A stretch of DNA of 64,000 bases from Sipunculus nudus (lineage: Eukaryota; Annelida; Sipuncula; Golfingiida; Sipunculidae), in the NCBI GenBank assembly GCA_026874595.1, contig CM049312.1:26097956-26161955 (forward strand), in the 5' to 3' direction. The position numbers and the translations under genes are program-made. Position 1 is the first letter of the stretch. Each line of letters opens with the position of its first letter. Below are positions 48,566 to 58,086 of this stretch, piece after piece. The notes under the pieces are model-generated. The model was not told where the DNA came from and did no database searches. It worked only from the letters and a program-made list of their open reading frames with translations.

Positions 48566-48710
48566 TTGTTATAATATGACCTCATGCATATACAACAGCC
48601 TCATGCATGTATATCTGTTTCAGTGAGTCACTGACCCAGTACTGTATGGGCAGTCTGTGCTACACCATACGACTGGACAGTCGTGTTACAAGTGCTTATG
48701 TGTATCATGT

Positions 48711-49268
48711 GTCAGCTTACGCTCTTTACACAGCGCTTTACCTATAGGCCTACTACCTATCGTAAGCGCTGTGTGTTATGGCATCGTATCCTGAATTGCT
48801 ACACCATAGGGGAGCACTGTATTTTTGTCAAATCAGATGAGACCTTGTGCTGGAAAGCACAGCCATGCGAGGAATACACGGAGCCAATGTTGTTCATTTC
48901 GTTATGAGTAACAGCTCATCGCCCCGGTAACCTTCTGAACAGGCCACAGGCTCAGAGAGACTGGCCCCAGACGTGGTTTGCAAATGATGCCCGGCCGGTG
49001 AGCTGTAATTCAAACGAAACGTAACAACAAAAGCTGCGTGCAATCGGTGCATGAAGCGCAGCTATGAGCGTATCCAGGATGCCTGTCGAGTGTTTGTTTA
49101 TTGGCATCTGGTTGGCTGCTTGTCACATCATACGCATGATTTTTTCAGCGGACAACGAACCGCCATCTAGTGTCTAAATGTATCATAAACTGTCAAAGTA
49201 GGCAGCGTGAAAATCAGTTGCTTCTTTAGAAGCGCAAGATTTCCATTGCCTCTGAAGCGTAGTGTCAG
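48711..49268 (+). repeat. LTR-like arm, left (copy 2)
   Basis: Duplicate of 43,633-44,190. Together with 50,661-51,134 it forms the complete inverted pair. Confidence 0.55.
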
Positions 49269-49325
49269 CTATAATAAATACAGACATATACACCTTCTTG
49301 ATTATTTATTCATTGGAACATAACA
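49263..49325 (+). repeat. 63-bp direct repeat, left bracket (copy 2)
   Basis: Duplicate of 44,185-44,247; its partner is at 49,866-49,928. Confidence 0.75.
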
Positions 49326-49328
49326 TGG

Positions 49329-49865
49329 TGTCAGATCTTCCTTTGTCTCTAATGCTTTTTGTAGTGTTCTTTTCATGACAGCTACATACCTTTCACTTTT
49401 GCAAATTGCCTCAGGGAAATGTGGACTGCTTGTTTCATGCACAAAATCAAACATTTCAGCAAAGCGTTTGAAGTCATAGGATGTGTATTGCTGTCCGTTA
49501 TCACTTAAGTCTTTTCTGTTCATTTTTCTGAAATTCCAAATTCAGAGAAAACAACTTTCATTGCATTGATTACAGCAATTGTTGTTGATGTGTTTACTTT
49601 CCTTATGATGGGATATGAGCTGTAATAATCTATTAGAAGCAGGTAGTTTTCATTATGCCAGTGAAATAAGTCAGAACCATCTATTTCCCATGGCCTTTCT
49701 GCCTCAATGTGAATCATTGGTTCTTTCTGTTGTGCGGGTTGGTGGCGCTGACAAGTGTCACATGTTTTGACTAATCTTTCAACATCTGCATTGATACCAC
49801 CAAAACACAGATGCCCTGGCCCTCAGCCTGCATTTCTCTATTCTTTGGTGTCCTGCATGGTCATG
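49329..49865 (-). pseudogene. Antisense integrase fragment (copy 2)
   Basis: Same as 44,251-44,787. The only coding change seen is Asn to Ile three residues before the catalytic Glu (PEAICKSERYV), from the T/A difference at 44,327/49,405. Frameshifts are shared. Confidence 0.85.
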
Positions 49866-49928
49866 TGTCAGATATAATAAATACAGACATATACACCTTC
49901 TGGAATATTTATTCATTAGAACATAACA
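49866..49928 (+). repeat. 63-bp direct repeat, right bracket (copy 2)
   Basis: Duplicate of 44,788-44,850. Confidence 0.75.
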
Positions 49929-50660
49929 TAACACAACTCCTGTTCAAATAGCTGAATTTCGGTATAAAACATACTGGGGCATCCTTCACATAACGATATC
50001 TTTGTGTTGGGAAAGCCAGCTCTATGCATTGTTTTGTCTGGCTGTGACAGGGGGCAGCACCAGACGGGGAGCTCATATTCTCAGTCCTGCCACCCTACAC
50101 TTGAAAATAAACATACTTTTTTCCAGGCAAGACTTCTTTATATACTTTTTTTTATACTTTTCTTCAGGGGTTGATACTCTTTTTCTAATGTTATCATCTT
50201 CAGGTGGTCATTAGAGGCTGCTTAACTGCTTAACTGATAGTGTAGTAGAGTTGATCTGTAAATACAGGTTGTATTTCATAATAGCTTCATTTCATAAGCA
50301 ATGATTATTGTCCCGCGATCTCGCCAATGTTTTACATAAACACTGAATATATGGAATACTGAAAAAATTACATAAACTTTTATACTCGAAGCTTGTTCAG
50401 AAGTATCACATGCGGTCAAATAGTACAAAAACTGCTCTGTTTGGCATTGCCATACTTTTTTTCATACCTTTTTCAGACAATTTTATATTTTTGTATCTGA
50501 AATATGGGATTTTTTACTTCTTTCCATACAATCCATCGGCTGCACTTTGCTGTGGGCGTGTTGAATAAACTGTTAAGCCAACACCTTTATGTGTTGGTCA
50601 CTCGATTGCCGTTTCTAACTGTCTTATCATTTTCTTCTAAAGTTACATTTTTTTGGCTGA

Positions 50661-51134
50661 ACTGACGGTACGCTCCCGAGGCAGCGGAAATTTTGCGTTT
50701 CTTAAGAAGCTACTGATTTTCACGCTGCCTGCTTTGACCGTTTATGATGCATTTAAACACCAGGTGGTGCACATGGGCCTGTCTGCTTAAAAAAAAAACC
50801 AGCCAACCAAATGCAAGTCAACAAAAACTCGACAGGCATCAGGCTCCGCCCATAAACCACGTGCGGGGCAATTCTCTCTGAGCCTGTGGCCTGTTCAAAC
50901 GGTCGCCGGGGCGATGAGCTGTCACTCAAAACGAAATGACCAACAAACGCTTCGTGTATTCCTCGCTTGGCTCGTAAACCGTTTTGCTTCCATCACAGGG
51001 TCTCATCTGATTGGACCGAAATACAGTGCTCCCCTCTGGTGTAGAGATTCAGGATACAAGGTCATAACAAACAGCGCTTATGATATAGGTAGTTGGCCTA
51101 TGGGTAATGCGCTGTGTAAAGAGCGTAAACTGAC
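50661..51134 (-). repeat. LTR-like arm, right, inverted, complete
   Basis: Complete inverted partner of 48,711-49,268; it crosses the end of the tandem duplication at 50,904 without interruption. A 153-codon plus-strand frame (50,914-51,375) reads partly through the arm and has no recognised domain; I treat it as chance. Confidence 0.6.
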
Positions 51135-51732
51135 GGTATATATTGGAGGTTACCAGATGAGAGAGGTGGCGCCATTGTTGATTCGCAGTCAGTGTGTGGC
51201 CTATAAAATGTTAAGTCCGTGTCACACTGTCATGAGTAAAGGCTACGTGTTACCACGAGTGATGGCCAGTTATAACTCGCCAAAATTCCACCAGTTTGCC
51301 GTGGCTTTTGATGATGGAGACATGATTTCAACTCCTGCTCGAGTTCTGTTCCACAATGATACAGGCTGTATGTGACAAACGTGCTTATGTATATTCTGCA
51401 TGTAATTTTCTCCGCGTCACGGAAAAGCAAACGGTAACAGACGTGTTTGCTGGAAAAGGTGACGCCAACAGTTCACCACAGGAATGAACGCAATGTTCCC
51501 TCCACTTAAATAAGGACTCTACTCAAGATCGCCTCTTGACAGACTCCCACCCTCACACCCCGCCCCCATTCAGGAACAGATTTATTTTTGACAGTCCTAC
51601 AAATTACCGTAAAGTATATCTATTTGAAGATACGAAAGGAAGTTTCTCTCTATTTCTTTATAGAACTATTAACTTTATGGGAGACGGAATTGTCTCTAAA
51701 AAGTAATGGTGAAAATTATACATTTTAATATG

Positions 51733-51967
51733 TAGATAAATGTGAAAAGGCCCTTGCCTTACTTCCCATCCCTGGCAGACCTCTGCAAGCTAGGTATTTT
51801 GGTCCTTACATTGTTGACAAGAAAGTCAGTGATTTAAATTACATACTGTTGACACCAGATAGACGTAAGAAGAAACAACTGTGCCTTGTTAACATCTTGA
51901 AACCATATTATGACAGAAATAGCACATCAGATGTTGTCCAAAATGTTACTGCTGTAAATTGTGTGTA
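51733..51967 (+). pseudogene. Integrase C-terminal (GPY/F-type) domain of a Ty3/gypsy element
   Basis: Frame reading ALALLPIPGRPLQARYFGPY, IVDKKVSDLNYILLTPDRRK and CLVNILKPYYDR, which is the GPY/F chromatin-contact module at the end of Ty3/gypsy integrases. A TAA at 51,965-51,967 separates it from the next frame. It is 5'-truncated: the catalytic core is absent, and 51,140-51,730 shows no coding match. Lying directly upstream of RT, it implies an integrase-before-RT order. Confidence 0.75.
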
Positions 51968-52982
51968 AAAACTGACCCTGACCCAGTTAAAGTAGATACT
52001 GATTGTAAGTGTTATTTAGACATTCAGTGTGGTACAGTACCGTTAAAAAACTCAGACGTGCTTAAAAACCTGGATGCCAAACTGTCACACCTTACCGCAC
52101 AACAACAACAAGACCTAAAGAACCTGCTGCGGAATTATGAACGTTTTTTTAGTGACATTCCAACGCGAACTAACATGTTGTGCCATGACGTCGATGTTGG
52201 TGAGGCAAGCGCAGTCAAGCAACATCCATATAGACTGAATCCAGAACAGCAAAATTATCTACAGGATGAGATTCAATATTTGTTGGACAATGATTTTATT
52301 GAACTTAGTAACAGTAAGTGGAGTTCACCATGTATTTTTGTGCCAAAACCGTATGTGCACAGATTATCGAAAACTGAACTCTGTCACCAAGACTGACACG
52401 TTCCCGATTCAGAGGATCGATGATTGTATTGATAGAGTCGGTAGCTCCAGATATGTTTCCAAGTTTGACTTGATAAAAGGAATCTGGCAAGTTCCGTTGA
52501 CAGAATGAGCGAAAGAAGTGTCCGCATTTGTGACGCCGCAAGGACTGTACCAGTATAAAGTTATGCCGTTTGGCATGAAGAACTCGCCAGCCCCGTTCCA
52601 GCGCCTCATCCATATGGTTGTCAAGGACATTCAGGGCTGTGACACATATATTGTTGACCTTATCGTGTACAGCGACACATGGGAGAAACATCTGCAAATT
52701 ATTTGCGACCTCTACGAAAGATTCAGTGAAGCACGTCTGACCGTCAACTTGGTAAAATCTGAGTTTTGTCATGCACAAGTAACATTTTTGGGTCATATTG
52801 TAGGGCAGGATCAGGTAAAACCTGTTGATGCTAAGATAATTGCTATTTCTGTATTTCCTAGACCAGAAAACAAAAAGCAAATAATGCGTATTTTTGGAAT
52901 GGATGGATACTACAGGAAGTTTTGTCCAAATTTTGCTGCTGTTGCTGAACCTATGTCTAATTTGTTAAAGAAGAAACAAAAG
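51968..52982 (+). pseudogene. Ty3/gypsy reverse transcriptase, decayed
   Basis: In order: a linker with HLTAQQQQDLKNLLRNYERF, then the RT start KQHPYRLNPEQQNYLQDEIQ and WSSPCIFVPKP. A small deletion and frameshift near 52,350 leads to MCTDYRKLNSVTKTDTFPIQ, then SKFDLIKGIWQVPLTE with the first catalytic Asp. A TGA at 52,506-52,508 interrupts, then VMPFGMKNSPAPFQRLIHMV. The YxDD box reads YIVDL, so one catalytic Asp is replaced by Val. It continues to FGMDGYYRKFCPNFAAV. Non-functional. Confidence 0.88.
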
Positions 52983-52983
52983 T

Positions 52984-53455
52984 TTGTATGGAATGTTCAG
53001 TTTTGAAAATGCATTTCAGAATTTGAAAGCCATTCTGCAAAGTTCACCAGTTTCAGCAGTTCCAGACTTTTCTGTACCTTTTAAGTTAGCTGTAGATGCT
53101 AGTGATACTGCTGCTGGTGCTGTGTTGTTACAAGAAGGCAATGACGGCATAGATCATCCAATTTGTTATTTCTCAAGAAAGTTTAATGCAAACCAGAAAA
53201 ACTATTCCACTATTGAAAAAGAATGTTTGGCTTTGATTTTGGCGTTGAAACATTTTGAAGTTTATGTTACTTCATCAGTCAGGCCTATCATTGTCTTCAG
53301 GGATCACAATCCCCTCACGTTCATGAACAAGTTGAAGTGTAAAAATCAAAGATTGTTGAAATTGGAATTTGTTCTTACAGGATTACAATCTTGATATCAG
53401 ACACATTAAAGGGAGAGACAATGTACTTGCTGATTGCTTATCGAGATGTGTATAA
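52984..53455 (+). pseudogene. Ty3/gypsy RNase H domain, decayed
   Basis: After a one-base frameshift near 53,000 the frame reads FENAFQNLKAILQSSPV, then the RNase H motifs KLAVDASDTAAGAVLLQE (first Asp), YSTIEKECLALILALKHFE (Glu) and FRDHNPLTF (Asp). Another shift near 53,380 leads to DYNLDIRHIKGRDNVLADC and a stop. The domain is nearly complete in length, with the acidic residues kept. Confidence 0.85.
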
Positions 53456-53579
53456 TAAAATATTGTGGACAAGATGTTTATGTAATGTTGTAGATAAGAT
53501 GATTTTGAGATGTTGTAAACATTTTAGTGATTGTGATCGCAAAAAGAAAGTTTTCCTTGAAACCTTTCTTTTTTCTTAC

Positions 53580-53590
53580 AGGAGAGGGAG
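53580..53590 (+). promoter_or_regulatory. Polypurine tract of the Ty3/gypsy element
   Basis: 'aggagagggag' immediately before the TG of the LTR, the expected plus-strand primer site. Confidence 0.6.
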
Positions 53591-54279
53591 TGTTACAGGT
53601 GCTCTTTTATTATGTGACACGGGCGTAACTCGTGTTGTTGTTACATTTCGTACTGGTTGAACTCTCGTTGTCATGTGAGCCTTGAGTTTTCACGCCTGGT
53701 CGTGGGTCACGTGATGTGCCTGGTGTGTGGGGATACACAGCGCTGTTCTCTCGAGACAATTCCTGAAACGTGTGTTGGGCAAAACTTATAGACTGTTCTA
53801 GAAGTGGAAAATTCCCGGCTTGAGGTGTGAAGGTATATAAAGAGGCTGTTTTTGGAGCAAGAGGGCAGACAGCAGAGCAGACACCAGCGGACGCAGAAGC
53901 GTATGTCAGATTCTAAGACCTTATCCGACAAATGCGGCTATTATAGATTTTCAAGAATTTTCTCCCGGATTTTATACATTTGAACTTCAGTTTACTTTCT
54001 GTGTTGTTGCAAGAACTTTCCACTGGACTGTCATTCTCCGAGAGTTTACATTCAAAGGACTTATCTTGGTGAAGGTGTTGGTATCGAGGTACTGTACCAT
54101 TATCTTTCTGTGTGGATGTATTGACTTGTTGTTATAACGCAGTGTTACTGTATAATTGTATTGATTTACTGTACTGTATTGTAAGGGTTGTTTTAGGAAT
54201 AAATTAAAGTTATTTGTAAACAAAAAACACTGACTTCTTTATTCATTCCCCAAGACATTTCCCGCTGCTTAGTGTTACA
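53591..54279 (+). repeat. 3' LTR of the Ty3/gypsy element (689 bp)
   Basis: It begins TGTTACAG right after a polypurine tract and ends ...AGTGTTACA, giving TG...CA ends. It contains a TATA box ('ggtatataaagaggc', about 53,831), a likely transcribed R region with 'gcagacagcagagcagacac' downstream, and AATAAA at about 54,198. It looks intact. No matching 5' LTR is in the window, so target duplications cannot be tested. Confidence 0.72.
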
Positions 54280-57200
54280 GAATCAGATTTTTTTTATCTC
54301 CATTACAAAATCTGTGTTCATCACGCAAACGTGATATGTTTATATTAGGTTCCGTAACACAGTACTGAATGATTCAGCACCACATGGATTAATCAGAAAA
54401 TATTTGAGAAAATAATAGTCATATCTATCACCTGAAATATTCATTCATTTAATTGTCATTTGTTGTGGTTGAATATATATTAACGCAGTATAGCTAAGGG
54501 CCCCCAAAGTCGCAGGGCCCGTAGCATTTGCTACTTTTGCAACTAGGTTAAGCAGGCCTTGGGTCACATAGTACATCTAACACTGTTCACTACCACGCAA
54601 CGGTGTCGTGCACGGGTAGGCACCATATACAAATACTTTATCAGTTTGGTCTCCTCATGCAGGTGAAAGGTTATCATCGACCGTTTGCTCAGCTGTAAAT
54701 TTCAGCCGAGGCCCTGTCCATTTATTAGCATGCTAGCAACACCTTGCACTACGAAGCACTAAGAACGCGTGCAGCTAAGCAAGCGCCTTGATATGCATGC
54801 AGATATGTATAAAAAGAAATATCAGACCCGACACAAGTTTAAATAAGTTGTTAGTCCCATAGCCAGCAGTATAATGAAAGTTAATTGAAACACCAGTCCC
54901 TCAAAGATATATTATCTATAAACAGAAATCAGGGATGGATCGGGGCCCTCTCCCATATTTCTTCAACCCGCCAAGAAATGTAATTAAACGCCCCATCGTT
55001 ATGCCCGATGTTTAAGTGTGGGCGAACACGTCCGTGTCTGCCCGTCCGCACTTCAATGGTTACATCTCATTTTATAGAAAATGTGCCCTATCAAAATTAT
55101 AACACAATTTTGCATTGCAGTGCAAACAAAATACTAGGTCTTGTGACATTGACCTTTGTTTTCAAGTTCAAATCATAGCTTTCTTTGGGCGTTATTTATT
55201 TTGTTAGATAGCACTGAGAATTTTCCTTGGATATGGCTGAAATTTCGTGGAAAGCAATATTTACAAAAGCAGCAACAAAGGACTCCCTCTGATTAACTTT
55301 TGAGTAAAATTCACCTTTATCTGCGTACTGCTGCATTTTGACTACTGCTTAGTTTTACTGAAACGATGTCTTGGGCATCTGTAGGCATGCAATCAAATAA
55401 TCCTATAAAAAGGGAGATCTACAAGTAAATTAACAAAGCTATAATACAAAAATTTTAACATACATACGCAGGCATATAAGTAGAAAATACCAACCGTATT
55501 TAATGCGTAGGGTATTTATATTCGTCACTAGACTTGGTTAAATATGCTCATGTCGCATTAGGGACTTATATCCCAATTATGTAATAAAATTGGTTTTCTT
55601 GGAGAGTAAAGGTGGTTTATACAGATTAGGTTTAGATTTGTACCAACATTTCTTCAGATTTCTCCTTTAAGAATTTGAATTAGAAGCAGGTACGACCATA
55701 CACACAAGTAATTCCAAGCAAGATTAAGAAATGCCTTCTATTTTGCAATGCTTGATTGTTTTTCTTAGAAACTTTTGAGCCGACAGTAAAAAAAAACATA
55801 TTTAGTCACTGGGGATTTTCCTGTGGCTGACGTCACTGCTGATTTTACAGTGCTCATAGAGTGCCAATCGCTTTCTAACAAATCACACAACCTTATTTTT
55901 ATTGAACAATAAATAAAAAATTTGGTTCTCCCTAGGAATTAGGTTCCGTTTTTGTAAAATCTGTAAAAGTAATGATTTTAAAGAAAAGTCGGTTATTTGA
56001 TAATTTGATAAAATTTGGAATACATTTAATTGATTTTAAAGATACATAGTTAAGTTATACCATGACTAAGAAATTAACAAAGGAATTCATACTGTTGAAT
56101 TGAATGTTTATGAGTTACCTTAATGATATATGCATTAAGACTTCTATGCATTTGGAGACACCTATAAATAACCCGTAAATAATGTAGACCGTAATGGTGC
56201 CTGTTTGTTTGGGATGACACATTCGTTACATATAACTGATGAATCACTCGTCCCATAAGTGAACTTAGATATAGTTTTCTGGAGTTTCACGTCGGTGTTA
56301 TCTGCTCGACAAGTTACATAGAACTGCATTAATAATCCTATAATGACCCCTTGTATCAGAGTGGGTTATTTATATTTAGACAATTCCCTATTCATCAAAT
56401 TTTCTTTTTAAGCTGTACACCTTAATGCTTGTATGAACTGCAGTTAACTAAATATAAGTATGCGTCATAAGTGTTTATATACTGATAGTCATAGCTAATT
56501 AACGATATTTGTTCTTAGGGTATCACGACCTTGGACCACTTCTGTCTTTAATATATTGATATGTTAACCTACATGTGCTTATGTTCCCATGCCACGGAGG
56601 ACCTTGATCTGGAGAAGGCGGAGGTTGATATTTTTTTCTCGCTATTTTCTTTATAAATTGCCCCATGTCTGGTCAATCGATTCCTTAAATCTTGTTACTT
56701 GCATAATTCATCACAGGTTAAATATATACATTTTGCATGTTTGTATTCCATTTTACATAACAGAACAATTTTGAACGCACATATATACCAGATATGACGC
56801 TGGGCTGTAATTCTGTTTAGGAGAGTACCCTTTTCACTCAAGAGACCCAGCGAAATAGAATTTTATATAACATATTACAATATTCTGCAAATATTTCAAA
56901 AGTGGACTTAACATATCCTTATCCTTTTGCCTTCGTCAAGTTGAAATTACTCAAATATGCAGTAATCTCAAAAGAAACGATAGGAAAAATCAGCCCAATT
57001 AGAAGCAAGTTATGTTACTAATTCCAACAGTTTAAAAATGGGAGTAGGCATTTAGTGATTTAGCATATAGTGACACTCTTCGCCACGGCATTTAAATAAA
57101 TTTATACAAGAAAATTTGCTTTGGGGTTGAAAGTGATCTAATTAATTTCAAAATGTTATGCAGCCGTATCATAGAATGATTTAACACATCAATTATATTC

Positions 57201-57469
57201 TTCCGACATAACGCACTTTGATATAACTTCGTTGTTATATATCTTAACAGGACACACAATCTTCAGCTCGTCAGTAAGAACAGTTTTTGACTGGTTTTGT
57301 TGATCAGTATCTGATGGTGATGTTACAAAGACGGGATGATATAGGTTAATGTTATATTTCATTTGCTAACAAGCAGTAACCTATACATATTATATGTATC
57401 AGAGTATATTATGTTGTACAGGTTTTATGTGTCTAATATGCATGTATTGTGTGATTGTTGTCCACTCAG
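54280..57469. other. Long AT-rich stretch without recognised features
   Basis: About 3.2 kb with only short chance frames. A GC-richer patch at 54,495-54,760 has no identified content. No repeat family from elsewhere in the window is seen, so this may be comparatively unique sequence. Confidence 0.4.
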
Positions 57470-57603
57470 TCTTGTCAAGACTTGCTTACGCGGATGGCTT
57501 GTCCTCTCACTGCATTGTAGTGCTTAAGACTGGGGCTAATCTATTACCTCCTGGCAACTTTGTCCATGTGGGTCCCCGTTGGACTGAACGGGTACGTGAG
57601 TAA
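57470..57603 (+). CDS. Isolated candidate terminal exon, unknown protein
   Basis: The acceptor gattgttgtccactcag precedes a GC-richer frame reading LSRLAYADGLSSHCIVVLKT and GANLLPPGNFVHVGPRWTER, then VRE and stop. A donor-like gtacgt at 57,592 would make it an internal exon of 122 nt. Otherwise TAA at 57,601-57,603 ends it, with an AATAAA-rich region at 57,725-57,755 as a possible poly(A) site. No family is recognised and no partner exon was found. Confidence 0.3.
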
Positions 57604-58086
57604 TAACTGTTAATATCATGTGAAATTAAGCCTTTTAAATGTGTTTCATGTATGTGCGTTTTGTTTCCTTGTGATATGCATTTTTAATAATGTATTTTTG
57701 TCATCCGATTATATTTCTTTATTTGAATAAAAAAATGTAAATAAAAAAATAAAAAATGTCAAACTATAATTTTACGAGTATAAAACTGACGATCCCAAGG
57801 CTTATGATTTTCCAAGTCATATCTATGTAATTTTATATCTGATTTGAAATATAGCCAATTTTCAGTAACAGCTTTTGAGAAAGGTCTGCCATGCATCCAT
57901 AATTTGTTCTTGATTCATAACTTTTACCTTCAACACGGTTAAGTTCTACTAGGGGATTAACAAATTTTATGTACTTAATCCAATATTCTCTCTTGCCCTT
58001 AATTAAGCTTACTCTTGGAGTCTAAATATTAGACTCATTTTACTTGCCATATTACAGCAAAGGTGTCAGTTTCTCAGTTCTGTTTT

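Larger units (their letters stand above)
45827..50904 (+). repeat. Tandem duplication, copy 2 (5,078 bp)
   Basis: Second copy of the unit. At its right edge the LTR-like arm continues uninterrupted (ggtc then gccggggcgatgagctg), so copy 2 has the native right flank while copy 1 has the native left flank. Confidence 0.95.

Noticed and set aside
43633-51134. LTR-like arms as the LTRs of the downstream gypsy element
   Set aside because: The gypsy 3' LTR (53,591-54,279) has unrelated sequence, so the arms belong to a different family.
50914-51375. 153-codon plus-strand frame
   Set aside because: Half of it runs through the inverted LTR-like arm; no motif is recognised and the arm's other copies are not open.
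52305-52880. 191-codon minus-strand frame
   Set aside because: Antisense shadow of the gypsy RT relic.
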